Both the position numbers and the translations under genes were made by a program. 64,000 bases of DNA. Origin: Winogradskyella eximia. GTDB lineage: Bacteria > Bacteroidota > Bacteroidia > Flavobacteriales > Flavobacteriaceae. How positions within the stretch are numbered: the stretch's first letter is position 1; each line of letters starts with the position of its first letter. The notes below the pieces were generated by a model. The model was not told the origin of the DNA and made no database searches. It saw only the letters and a list, made by a program, of their open reading frames with translations. Below, piece by piece: positions 28,278 to 36,486 of this stretch. The stretch lies in NCBI RefSeq assembly GCF_003386165.1, contig NZ_QRDV01000001.1:62001-126000 (forward strand), written 5' to 3'.

Positions 28278-29983
28278 TGCGTTATTTATCAATACTTTTA
28301 ATGTGTTTATTTGTGTTTCAATCGTGTAAAAACGAAACGAATAAAGATGCTGACATATCTAACAATTCTGAAAATTATAAACGACCAAACATCGTTTACA
28401 TTATGGCAGATGACCACGCAGAACAAGCCATTAGCGCGTATGGTCATCCTATAAGTCAAATAGCACCAACACCAAATATTGACAGAATAGCCAATGATGG
28501 TGCACTGTTTAAAAATAACTTTTGTACCAACTCAATCTGTGGGCCTAGCAGAGCTGTTGTGTTAACAGGGAAATTTAGCCACCAAAATGGCTTTAAAATG
28601 AATGGAAATCGTTTTGATGGTAAACAACAAACCTTCCCAAAATTATTGCAAAAAGCAGGTTACCATACAGCCGTTATTGGTAAATGGCATTTGCATGGCA
28701 ACCCAGAAGGTTTTGATTATTGGAATATTCTCACTGACCAAGGTAATTACTATAATCCTGATTTTATTTCCTTAAATGAAACAACAAAACTTGCTGATAC
28801 AACTAGGATTAAAGGTTATGCAACCGATATTATTACAGAAGAAGGCTTATCTTATCTAAAACGTGTTAAAGATTCAGACCAACCCTTTATGCTAATGTTG
28901 CAACACAAAGCACCACACAGAAACTGGATGCCTGCATTAAGACATGCAAATAAATTCGATTCAATACAATTCCCATTACCAGACACCTATTTTACAAACC
29001 ATGATGGTTCTGAAGCTTCAGAAGCGCAGTTACAGACTATTTATAAAGATATGTATGAAGGGCACGACTTAAAAATGACTACCAAAAAAGGAAGTTCAGA
29101 ATTGGCTTGGAATCCATGGAAATCAGATTTTGAGCGTATGTCAAAAGAACAACGTTCCGCTTGGGATAAAGCGTATCAGGCAAAAAATGATGCTTTTCAT
29201 GATGCTAATTTATCCGGAAAAGCTTTAGCAGAATGGAAAGGACAACGCTATTTACAAGAGTATTTAGCAACTATTGCGTCGGTTGATGAAGGTGTTGGTC
29301 GTGTTTTAGATTATTTAGAAGAAAACGGTTTGGCCGAAAATACAATTGTTATTTACACCACAGACCAAGGGTTTTATTTAGGTGAAAAAGGCTGGTTTGA
29401 TAAACGTTATATGTACGAAGAATCACTCGCCATGCCATTATTAGTAAAGTATCCTAGAGCTATAAAACCAGGAACTGTAATTGAAGATTTAACGCAGAAT
29501 CTAGATTTTGCAGAAACGTTTTTAGATTATGCACAGGCGGAAATTCCTGCAGATATGCAAGGTAAATCGCTACGTCCTCTTTTAGAAAACACATTTAATG
29601 ATAATGACGATTTTAGAGATGCCGTGTATTATCATTATTACGATTATCCGGCATTTCACATGGTGAAGAAACATTACGGCATTAGAACAAAACGATACAA
29701 ATTAATGCATTTTTATGATGATATTAATTCATGGGAATTATACGATTTAGAGGAGGATCCTTCAGAAATTCATAATCAAATTGATAATCTGGAGTACGAT
29801 AAAATAGAAGATGAATTAAGGCAGAGGTTAATAGAACTTCAAAAACAATATAAAGTAACTGAAGAAGAGTTTAAGCAAGCGCCTAAAATTGATGTTGAAA
29901 AAGCCTATAAACAATTTGAAAGATTAAGAGGACATACAGGCACTTCTTATAATCCTGAAACTAATAAAGACACAAAATTATAA
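28277..29983 (+). CDS. Type I (formylglycine) sulfatase, lipoprotein
   Basis: The 568-residue protein has lipobox VFQSC (Cys about 16). The N-terminal metal site is NIVYIMADDHAEQA, and the signature CGPSRAVVLTG carries the Cys (about 88) that is matured to formylglycine. GKWHLHG, HKAPHRNWMP and IYTTDQGFYLGEKGWFDKRYMYEES are further S1-family motifs. A DUF4976-like C-terminus spans about 465-540. It should remove sulfate esters from sugar units; the subfamily is not assigned. No separate maturase (anSME or FGE) gene is in the window, so activation must come from elsewhere in the genome. Confidence 0.93.
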   Translation: MRYLSILLMCLFVFQSCKNETNKDADISNNSENYKRPNIVYIMADDHAEQAISAYGHPISQIAPTPNIDRIANDGALFKNNFCTNSICGPSRAVVLTGKFSHQNGFKMNGNRFDGKQQTFPKLLQKAGYHTAVIGKWHLHGNPEGFDYWNILTDQGNYYNPDFISLNETTKLADTTRIKGYATDIITEEGLSYLKRVKDSDQPFMLMLQHKAPHRNWMPALRHANKFDSIQFPLPDTYFTNHDGSEASEAQLQTIYKDMYEGHDLKMTTKKGSSELAWNPWKSDFERMSKEQRSAWDKAYQAKNDAFHDANLSGKALAEWKGQRYLQEYLATIASVDEGVGRVLDYLEENGLAENTIVIYTTDQGFYLGEKGWFDKRYMYEESLAMPLLVKYPRAIKPGTVIEDLTQNLDFAETFLDYAQAEIPADMQGKSLRPLLENTFNDNDDFRDAVYYHYYDYPAFHMVKKHYGIRTKRYKLMHFYDDINSWELYDLEEDPSEIHNQIDNLEYDKIEDELRQRLIELQKQYKVTEEEFKQAPKIDVEKAYKQFERLRGHTGTSYNPETNKDTKL

Positions 29984-29986
29984 ACC

Positions 29987-31834
29987 ATGAAAAATATATT
30001 TTTCTTCATTGTAATAGCTTTTATGTTTTCATGTAATAATGAAAATAAAAAAGAGATTGATGAAAATTCTAATGATATAGAAGTTGTAAAAACCGTTTCG
30101 AATCAGCAGACCTATTGCAATCCATTAGATATAGATTATACGTATATGGTTTATAATTCTAGTAGAAATCAATCGTATCGTTCTGGTGCTGATCCTGCAG
30201 TTATTGAGTTTAAAGGCGAATATTACATGTTTGTAACACGTTCTTTTGGCTATTGGCATTCTACCGATTTGGTGAACTGGAATTTTATTAAACCAAAACA
30301 ATGGTTTTTTGAAGGAAGCAACGCACCAACAGCTTTTAATTATAAAGATTCACTAGTTTATTTTGCAGGTGATCCTGCAGGTTATGGCAGTATTTTATAT
30401 ACAGATAATCCTAGAGAAGGCAACTGGACTCCGACAGCTTCGATTTCTAATAACATTCAAGATTCAGAATTATTTATAGATGACGATGGTAAAAGTTACC
30501 TGTTTTGGGGATCGTCTAACGTTCATCCTATTCGTGTTAAAATGTTGAATAAAGATGACCGTTTCTTAGAAGTTGGTGAGCGAAAAGAACTTATAAATCT
30601 CAATGAAGAAGAACATGGTTGGGAGCGTTTTGGCGAAAATAATTTTCATCCTACGTTAAAAGAAGGCTACATGGAAGGTGCTTCAATGACCAAACACAAC
30701 GGAAAGTATTATTTGCAATACGCAGCACCAGGTACACAATTTAATGTCTATGCAGATGGAGTGTATGTTGGCGATTCGCCACTTGGACCTTTCACATACA
30801 TGAAAAACAATCCGATGAGTTTTAAGCCTGGCGGATTTACTAATGGTGCAGGTCACGGCATTACTGTAAAGCAGACCAATGGACAATATTGGCATTTTGC
30901 CACAATGGCTTTAGCATCTAATGCGCAATGGGAACGCAGATTGTGCATGTTTCCTACCTATTTTGATGATGACGGTCTAATGTATTCCACAACCGATTAT
31001 GGCGATTATCCTCGTTTTGGAGCTAATCATCCTACCAAAGCTGGTCAACATAATGGTTGGATGCTCTTGTCTTACAAAGGCGATGTAACCGTGTCTTCAT
31101 CTTTAAAACAAGTGATGAAATTTATGTCTAACGACGATGAAGTTGAAGTCAATGAATTACCACTTCAGAAAAACGACGAAGGACAAATTATTTCTAAAGT
31201 TTTAACCGATGAAAATCCAAAAACGTTTTGGGTAGCTGAAGCTAATAACGATAAACAATGGCTAACGATAGAAATGAAAAACGCAGGAAGCATTAAAGCC
31301 TTACAGCTAAATTTTCATGATTATGAATCTGGAATTTACACACGTGTTGAAGATTTAAAGCATCGTTTTACAATTGAAACATCAGAAAATGGTACAACTT
31401 GGCACACCGTTGTAGATCGAAGTAAAAGTGATAAAGATGCGCCAAATGCTTATATTGTTTTAGACCAACCAGTCACTGCAAAATATGTAAGATATAATAA
31501 TATTGAAGTGCCAGGAAACAATTTTGCCATGTCCGAAATTAGAGTTTTTGGTTTAGGATTAGGGAATAAGCCAGAACAAGTTTCAGGATTTAAAATTAAA
31601 AGAGAAACCGACCGTAGAGATGCTTCTTTTTCTTGGAAACCAGTTGAAGGTGCGCAAGGTTATAACATACGTTGGGGAATTGCGAAAGACAAACTTTACC
31701 AGTCTTGGCAAGTGTATGATACAGATTCGCATTTTATGCGTTGTTTAGATCGCGACACACCTTACTATTTTACCATTGAAGCGTTTAACGAAAATGGAAT
31801 TTCAGCCTTAAGTAACATTCAATATATTAAATAA
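29987..31834 (+). CDS. GH43-like glycosidase with discoidin and Fn3 domains, lipoprotein
   Basis: The 615-residue protein has lipobox FMFSC (Cys about 16). Its five-bladed-propeller catalytic domain (about 50-385) shows RSGADPAVIEF (base Asp about 69), DSELFIDDDGKSYLFWG (Asp about 159) and YMEGASMTKHNGKYYL (acid Glu about 230). This is the pattern of clan GH-F enzymes (GH43 and relatives). An F5/8-type-C/discoidin domain (about 395-525, TFWVAEANNDKQWLTIEM, KYVRYNNIEVPG) and an Fn3 domain (about 535-613) follow. Typical substrates are alpha-L-arabinofuranosides, beta-xylosides or galactosides; which one applies is not decidable here. Confidence 0.84.
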   Translation: MKNIFFFIVIAFMFSCNNENKKEIDENSNDIEVVKTVSNQQTYCNPLDIDYTYMVYNSSRNQSYRSGADPAVIEFKGEYYMFVTRSFGYWHSTDLVNWNFIKPKQWFFEGSNAPTAFNYKDSLVYFAGDPAGYGSILYTDNPREGNWTPTASISNNIQDSELFIDDDGKSYLFWGSSNVHPIRVKMLNKDDRFLEVGERKELINLNEEEHGWERFGENNFHPTLKEGYMEGASMTKHNGKYYLQYAAPGTQFNVYADGVYVGDSPLGPFTYMKNNPMSFKPGGFTNGAGHGITVKQTNGQYWHFATMALASNAQWERRLCMFPTYFDDDGLMYSTTDYGDYPRFGANHPTKAGQHNGWMLLSYKGDVTVSSSLKQVMKFMSNDDEVEVNELPLQKNDEGQIISKVLTDENPKTFWVAEANNDKQWLTIEMKNAGSIKALQLNFHDYESGIYTRVEDLKHRFTIETSENGTTWHTVVDRSKSDKDAPNAYIVLDQPVTAKYVRYNNIEVPGNNFAMSEIRVFGLGLGNKPEQVSGFKIKRETDRRDASFSWKPVEGAQGYNIRWGIAKDKLYQSWQVYDTDSHFMRCLDRDTPYYFTIEAFNENGISALSNIQYIK

Positions 31835-31844
31835 ATTATTAGTT

Positions 31845-32666
31845 ATGAGATATCTTTTTCTATTGTGTTTTACTATTTCTAGCCTAGGTTTTTCTCAAGA
31901 CTTTTCTGTAATGAGCTATAATATAAAATTAGATTACCCTAAAGAAGGTAAAAATAGTTGGGCGAATAGGAAACCATTTTTTATCAATCAAATTCAATTT
32001 TATGAGCCAGATGTTTTAGGTGTGCAAGAAGCTATGCCAAATCAAATGAAAGATATGGATAGTGTATTGGTAAACTACAGTTATGTAGGTGTTGGCAGAG
32101 ATGACGGCAAAAACGAAGGCGAATTTTCTGCCGTTTTTTATAAAACAGATAAGTTCAATGTTATTAACTCTGGTACATTTTGGTTATCTAAAACACCCAA
32201 CAAAGTGAGTATGGGTTGGGATGCGGTTTGTAATAGAGTGTGCACTTATGTTTTATTAAAAGATAAAGATTCTGGTAAAAGTTTTTGGGTATTTAATACA
32301 CATTTTGACCATGTTGGTAAAGAAGCACGAAAGAATAGCGCAACATTAATAATGGAAAAAATTAAGAAGCTAAATATGGATAATCACTCTGTAATATTAA
32401 TAGGTGATTTTAATATGGAATCAGATCATGAAAGTATACAACATATAAAAACTGAATTGAAGGACTCAAAAGAAATTGCAGAATTAGATTTTGGACCAGA
32501 GGGCACATTTAATGGCTTTCAGTTTGATAAACCAGTAACAAGACGTATTGATTTTGCTTTTGTTAGTGAAGATGTCACAGTTTCTAAATACGCTGTTTTA
32601 AGTGATAATTGGAACTTACAGTACCCTTCAGATCATATGCCAGTTTTAATAAAAATTAATTTATAA
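31845..32666 (+). CDS. Secreted endonuclease/exonuclease/phosphatase-fold hydrolase
   Basis: The 273-residue protein has a signal peptide ending near GFSQ (about 18). It carries the EEP-fold metal motifs MSYNIKLDYP, VLGVQEAM, NTHFDHVGKEAR, IGDFNMESD and the terminal SDHMPV. The fold cleaves phosphodiester or phosphomonoester bonds (DNase I, sphingomyelinase, inositol phosphatases). Similar secreted EEP proteins recur inside Bacteroidetes PULs with unproven roles. Here a plausible job is removing a phosphate-linked substituent from the glycan. It follows GH43 by 10 bp and precedes the sugar transporter. Confidence 0.85.
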   Translation: MRYLFLLCFTISSLGFSQDFSVMSYNIKLDYPKEGKNSWANRKPFFINQIQFYEPDVLGVQEAMPNQMKDMDSVLVNYSYVGVGRDDGKNEGEFSAVFYKTDKFNVINSGTFWLSKTPNKVSMGWDAVCNRVCTYVLLKDKDSGKSFWVFNTHFDHVGKEARKNSATLIMEKIKKLNMDNHSVILIGDFNMESDHESIQHIKTELKDSKEIAELDFGPEGTFNGFQFDKPVTRRIDFAFVSEDVTVSKYAVLSDNWNLQYPSDHMPVLIKINL

Positions 32667-32725
32667 ATCGTATTCGTTATAATCTCAAAATACGCTAGAC
32701 TAACTATTAAATAAATTCAAAAAAA

Positions 32726-34102
32726 ATGAAAAAAGGTGTTTTCTTATTGTTAATTGCTGCGGTTTCCGCTTTAGGAGGTTTGCTATTTGGTTACGACACA
32801 GGTGTTATAAATGGAGCACAATTTTATCTTACAGAGTATTTTGATTTAAGTGATGGATTAAAAGGCTGGGTTGTAGGAAGTGCACTTTTAGGTTGTTTTG
32901 TTGGTGCTGTTGTTGCAGGACCGTTGAGTATTAAAATAGGAAGAAAATGGTCTCTAATAATATCTGCTATCTTTTTTACAGTTTCTGCATACGGATCGGG
33001 TTTACCAGAACTTTTTCCCCAAACAGTATCAATGCTAGTTGTCTTTAGAATTATTGGTGGATTAGGCATTGGTGTAGCCTCTATGAATGCACCAATGTAC
33101 ATTGCAGAAATAGCACCATCAAATATTAGAGGACGCATGGTCACCTATTACCAATTAGCTATTGTTATTGGATTTTTTGTAGTGTTCTTAGCTACATATT
33201 TTATTGGGAATGATTTAAGTGAAGCAGAAAACATTGAATTTGGCTGGCGTCGTATGTTTTGGTCAGAATTAATACCGAGTATTTTATTTTTAGTGTTGTT
33301 ATTCATAGTTCCTAAAAGCCCTAGGTGGTTAGCTTTAAAAGGAAAAGATGCAGATGCTTTAGCTATTCTGAAAAAAATAAACGGAGATGATATTGCCTCT
33401 AAAGAAATGACACGGATTAAAGCGTCTTTAAATGAAACTAATGATGGAATTAAAGTCAATTATTTTGCAAAAGGTATTTTAGCTATTGTTGCAATAGGAA
33501 CCGTTCTTTCTGTCCTACAACAATTTACGGGTATTAATGCTGTTCTTTATTATGGTGCGGATATTTTTGAAAAAGCACTCGGTTTTGGTAAAGAAGATGT
33601 GCTTGCTCAGCAAATATTATTAGCATTTGTTAACTTAGTATTTACATTTGTAGCCATGTTTACGGTAGACAAATTTGGTAGAAAACCATTGCTTTATATT
33701 GGTTCTGCTGGAATGATTATTGGATTTTTACTCTTAGCAATAACGCTTCAAACGGATAGTGTTGGTCTTTTATCATTGATAGGTGTATTACTTTTTATTG
33801 CTTCATTTGCGTTATCTATGGGACCAGTAGTTTGGGTTTTATTATCAGAAATGTTTCCAAATAAAATAAGGAGTGTTGCCATGTCTATTGCAGTAGCAGC
33901 ACAATGGGCAGCAAATTATGTGGTTTCACAATCGTTTCCAGTTGTTATGGGAAGTGAAGTAAATAATAGTGCTGCATGGAATGGTTCACTACCATACTAC
34001 ATATTTATAGCCTTTATTTTAATTATAGTCTTTGTAACCTATAAATTTATACCGGAAACAAAAGGTAAAACTCTTGAAGAAATAGAAGGCTTTTGGAAAT
34101 AA
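32726..34102 (+). CDS. MFS sugar porter (XylE/GLUT-like)
   Basis: The 458-residue protein has 12 predicted transmembrane helices and the sugar-porter signatures GYDTGVINGAQF, GRKWSL, PKSPRWLALKGK, QQFTGINAVLYYGADIF, DKFGRKPLL and PETKGKTLEEIE. It imports a monosaccharide, probably glucose (or xylose or galactose), across the inner membrane by proton symport. As the last gene of the PUL it would take in the end product of the GH144-like/GH3 cascade. Confidence 0.92.
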   Translation: MKKGVFLLLIAAVSALGGLLFGYDTGVINGAQFYLTEYFDLSDGLKGWVVGSALLGCFVGAVVAGPLSIKIGRKWSLIISAIFFTVSAYGSGLPELFPQTVSMLVVFRIIGGLGIGVASMNAPMYIAEIAPSNIRGRMVTYYQLAIVIGFFVVFLATYFIGNDLSEAENIEFGWRRMFWSELIPSILFLVLLFIVPKSPRWLALKGKDADALAILKKINGDDIASKEMTRIKASLNETNDGIKVNYFAKGILAIVAIGTVLSVLQQFTGINAVLYYGADIFEKALGFGKEDVLAQQILLAFVNLVFTFVAMFTVDKFGRKPLLYIGSAGMIIGFLLLAITLQTDSVGLLSLIGVLLFIASFALSMGPVVWVLLSEMFPNKIRSVAMSIAVAAQWAANYVVSQSFPVVMGSEVNNSAAWNGSLPYYIFIAFILIIVFVTYKFIPETKGKTLEEIEGFWK

Positions 34103-34158
34103 TACCTTATCATAATAGCAACCGTTTCAGGAAAGATTTGAGCATATGCTTAAATAAA

Positions 34159-34193
34159 AAAGCCTTGAATATCTTAGTGATAATCAAGGCTTT
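34159..34193. terminator. Bidirectional terminator between the sugar porter and the tRNA
   Basis: AAAGCCTTGA (34159-34168) pairs with TCAAGGCTTT (34184-34193), with an inner ATATC/GATA helix in the loop and A/T tracts on both sides. It ends the PUL transcript on the plus strand and the tRNA transcript on the minus strand. If the island model holds, this terminator came with the island and the original tRNA terminator is the one at 8894-8927. Confidence 0.75.
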
Positions 34194-34211
34194 AATTTGT
34201 GGTCCCACTTG
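34191..34211 (-). repeat. tRNA 3' end plus trailer: right copy of the 21-bp direct repeat
   Basis: Identical over 21 bp to 8925-8945. It covers the 3' acceptor strand, discriminator base and part of the T-stem of the tRNA(CAU) gene plus 9 bases of trailer, the part of tRNAs that integrases typically use as attachment core. Confidence 0.6.
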
Positions 34212-34273
34212 GGCTCGAACCAAGGACCACCTGATTATGAGTCAGGTGCTCTAACCAACTGAGCTATGGGACC
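34200..34273 (-). tRNA. tRNA with CAU anticodon (Met, or lysidine-modified Ile2)
   Basis: A 74-nt cloverleaf. Acceptor GGTCCCA pairs with TGGGACC (7 bp), D-arm GCTC/GAGC with AGTTGGTTA loop, anticodon stem CCTGA/TCAGG with loop CTCATAA (anticodon CAT), and T-arm CTTGG/CCAAG with loop TTCGAGC. The discriminator is A and CCA is not encoded. CAU tRNAs may be elongator Met or Ile2; the acceptor stem does not look like an initiator (the first pair is G-C), and I cannot separate Met from Ile2 by eye. Confidence 0.95.
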
Positions 34274-34353
34274 CATTAACATTGCTGTTAATTTTACTCT
34301 TATTTAAAAGAGTCTGCAATATTACTACATATTTTAAAACTCTACAAGAATTT

Positions 34354-34758
34354 TTATTCCTTTATCTCTTGACACAACTCTATTAAAACACCATTCGTTG
34401 ATTTTGGATGCAAAAAAGCAATCAACTTATTATCCGCTCCTTCTTTTGGTTGCTTGTGTATCATAGTAAAACCTTCATTGGTTAAACGCTCTATTTCCTT
34501 CTCAATATTATCTACTGTAAAAGCAATATGATGCATACCTTCACCCTTTTTTTCTATAAATTTAGCAATTGCACTTTCTTCATGGGTTGCTTGTAACAAT
34601 TCAATTTTATTTGGTCCGCATTGAAAAAAAGACGTTTTTACACCTTCGCTTTCCACATCTTCTATCTTATAATGTTCTTTACCAAATAAGGCTTTAAAAA
34701 GCATATTCGACTTTTCTATATCCTTTACTGCGATTCCTATGTGTTCTATTTTTTTCAT
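34354..34758 (-). CDS. mce: Methylmalonyl-CoA epimerase
   Basis: The 134-residue single-domain VOC/glyoxalase-fold protein starts KIEHIGIAVKDIEKS. Metal and active-site segments are HIGIAV, IELLQ, GMHHIAFTVDNI and GVLIELCQ. Length and motifs match methylmalonyl-CoA epimerase, which interconverts (R)- and (S)-methylmalonyl-CoA in propionate metabolism. It diverges from rbfA. Other VOC lyases are possible but less likely. Confidence 0.9.
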   Translation of the reverse strand: MKKIEHIGIAVKDIEKSNMLFKALFGKEHYKIEDVESEGVKTSFFQCGPNKIELLQATHEESAIAKFIEKKGEGMHHIAFTVDNIEKEIERLTNEGFTMIHKQPKEGADNKLIAFLHPKSTNGVLIELCQEIKE

Positions 34759-34841
34759 CTAAAACATGTTTCAGTTTCCACAAAAGTGAAAACCTCATTA
34801 ATAATTTACCTTCAAAAATAAGATAATCCTTAAATAACCTC

Positions 34842-34849
34842 TACTTTTG
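34842..34849 (+). promoter_or_regulatory. Candidate -7 box of rbfA
   Basis: TACTTTTG fits TAnnTTTG and lies 26 bp before the rbfA ATG, predicting a short leader. No clear TTG -33 element is at the expected distance. Confidence 0.4.
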
Positions 34850-34875
34850 CAGACGATTAGTTACAATAGTCAGCC

Positions 34876-35274
34876 ATGGAAGAATTTACACAAAGACAGA
34901 AAAAAATTGGAGGTATACTTCAACAAGACCTAGCAGAGGTTTTACAAAAAGCAGCTACTGATGGTGGTATGCGAGGCATAATCATTTCAGTTAGTAAAGT
35001 AAATGTTACTACAGACTTGTCTATGGCAAAAGTCTATCTTAGTATTTTCCCAAACAAAGAGGCTAAACCTTTATTAGAAGGTATTAAATCTAACAAACCA
35101 TTAATTAGACACGAGTTGGCACAACGTACACGTCATCAACTTAGACGTATGCCACAGTTGGAATTTTTTATTGACGATTCATTAGAATATATTGATGGCA
35201 TTGAGCGTTCTTTAAAAGGAGAAGACAATCCGTTAGAAAACCCAGACTTATTAGGTAAGCGTAAAAAATCTTAA
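34876..35274 (+). CDS. rbfA: Ribosome-binding factor A
   Basis: The 132-residue KH-like protein begins TQRQKKIGGILQQDLAEVLQ. It shows SVSKVNVTTDLSMAKVYLSIFP, then LAQRTRHQLRRMPQLEFFIDDSLEYIDGIE, the conserved RbfA core. It assists late maturation of the 30S subunit near the 16S 5' end. A GTG-started LolC/E-type permease begins at the base after its stop codon, so the two are probably co-translated. Confidence 0.95.
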   Translation: MEEFTQRQKKIGGILQQDLAEVLQKAATDGGMRGIIISVSKVNVTTDLSMAKVYLSIFPNKEAKPLLEGIKSNKPLIRHELAQRTRHQLRRMPQLEFFIDDSLEYIDGIERSLKGEDNPLENPDLLGKRKKS

Positions 35275-36486
35275 GTGAATTTCCCTTTATATATAGCAAA
35301 ACGTTATCTGTTTTCTAAAAGCAGTAATAATGCTATTAATATAATGACCTTAATTGCTTCTGGAGGAGTTATTATTGCTTCTGCAGCACTATTTATTGTG
35401 CTCTCCGTTTTTGCAGGCTTAAAAGATTTTAGTCTTCAATTTTCATCCTTTGTAGATCCAGATTTAAAATTAATGCCAACGGAAGGCAAATCGTTTCAAT
35501 GGACTGAAAATGATAAAGCAACACTTTTAAAAATTGAAGGCATTGCAGATTATTCAGAGATTGTAGAAGAACGTATCATTATAAAATCTGAAAATAAGAA
35601 TCTCTTAGCCACATTAAAAGGTGTAGATGAAAATTACTTAAATGTTACCAATATTGATACTATGGTAACTAAAGGCAATTGGTTTTCTCCTAATACCAAT
35701 GAAGTTGTATCTGGATGGGGAATTTCTAATAACCTTTCTTTTGGTATCTTAGATTATCTCACGCCCTTATCTCTTTATGTTCCTAAAGTTGGTAAAGGCC
35801 AAGCAAGCTCACCAAAGGGTTATTACAATTCTGTTTACGTAACTAATGTTGGGTTGTTTGATCTTAATAATGAGGAACTGAATAACAACTACATCTTTTC
35901 AGATATTAAACTCGCTAAACAATTATTAAGTTATAATAACGGACAATTAAGTGCCTTAGAGCTTAAGTTAAAACCTGAAGCAAATGAAGCAGATATTAAA
36001 GCTCAGCTTGTAACCTCTTTTGGTAATAAATTCTATATAAAAAATAGAGCGGAACTTAACGATGCACTTTTCAAAATGTTGAACACCGAAAACTTAGCGA
36101 TATACCTCATCTTTACTTTAGTAATTATAATTGCGCTATTCAATGTTATTGGAGCTATTATTATGATGATTTTAGATAAAAAGAAATCATTAAACACCTT
36201 ATTTAATTTAGGTACTGAACCAAAAACAATTAAATCTATTTTCTTTTGGCAAGGCAGTTTAATGACAATTGTAAGTGGAATTATTGGAGTATCAATTGGT
36301 TTGCTCGTTGTGTTTTTACAACAAACTTTTAGCTTAGTAATGCTAGTGCCTGAAATAGATATGCCTTATCCTGTTCGATTAAATTTCTTAAACGTACTAG
36401 TAGTATTAGCAACCATCTTTGCTTTAGGAATTATTGCGTCTAGAATAGCATCTCAGCGTATTACTAAACAATTAATTCAATCTTAA
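35275..36486 (+). CDS. LolC/LolE-type ABC transporter permease (FtsX family)
   Basis: The 403-residue protein starts at GTG directly after the rbfA stop. The N-terminus FPLYIAKRYLFSKSSNNAINIMTLIASGGV is typical of lipoprotein-releasing system permeases. One transmembrane helix near 25-48 is followed by a periplasmic MacB-like domain (about 50-265) and three C-terminal helices forming the FtsX domain (about 275-400). It likely helps extract lipoproteins from the inner membrane with a LolD-like ATPase encoded elsewhere. The pairing with rbfA is common in Flavobacteriia. It converges with dusB, overlapping by 4 bp. Confidence 0.9.
   Translation: MNFPLYIAKRYLFSKSSNNAINIMTLIASGGVIIASAALFIVLSVFAGLKDFSLQFSSFVDPDLKLMPTEGKSFQWTENDKATLLKIEGIADYSEIVEERIIIKSENKNLLATLKGVDENYLNVTNIDTMVTKGNWFSPNTNEVVSGWGISNNLSFGILDYLTPLSLYVPKVGKGQASSPKGYYNSVYVTNVGLFDLNNEELNNNYIFSDIKLAKQLLSYNNGQLSALELKLKPEANEADIKAQLVTSFGNKFYIKNRAELNDALFKMLNTENLAIYLIFTLVIIIALFNVIGAIIMMILDKKKSLNTLFNLGTEPKTIKSIFFWQGSLMTIVSGIIGVSIGLLVVFLQQTFSLVMLVPEIDMPYPVRLNFLNVLVVLATIFALGIIASRIASQRITKQLIQS

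Larger units (their letters stand above)
8925..34211. mobile_element. Candidate tRNA-borne genomic island carrying the whole PUL
   Basis: A 21-bp exact direct repeat (8925-8945 and 34191-34211) brackets about 25.3 kb that contains exactly one regulator-to-transporter PUL and nothing else. The right copy is the 3' end of an intact tRNA(CAU); the left copy is only the tRNA tail followed by a terminator. In tRNA-targeting islands the incoming element restores the tRNA and leaves the old 3' end at the distal junction, which fits this orientation. No integrase, relaxase or transposase gene is visible, so the island would be immobile now. Codon usage by eye does not differ from the flanks. A chance or conversion-derived repeat remains possible. 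Confidence 0.45.
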
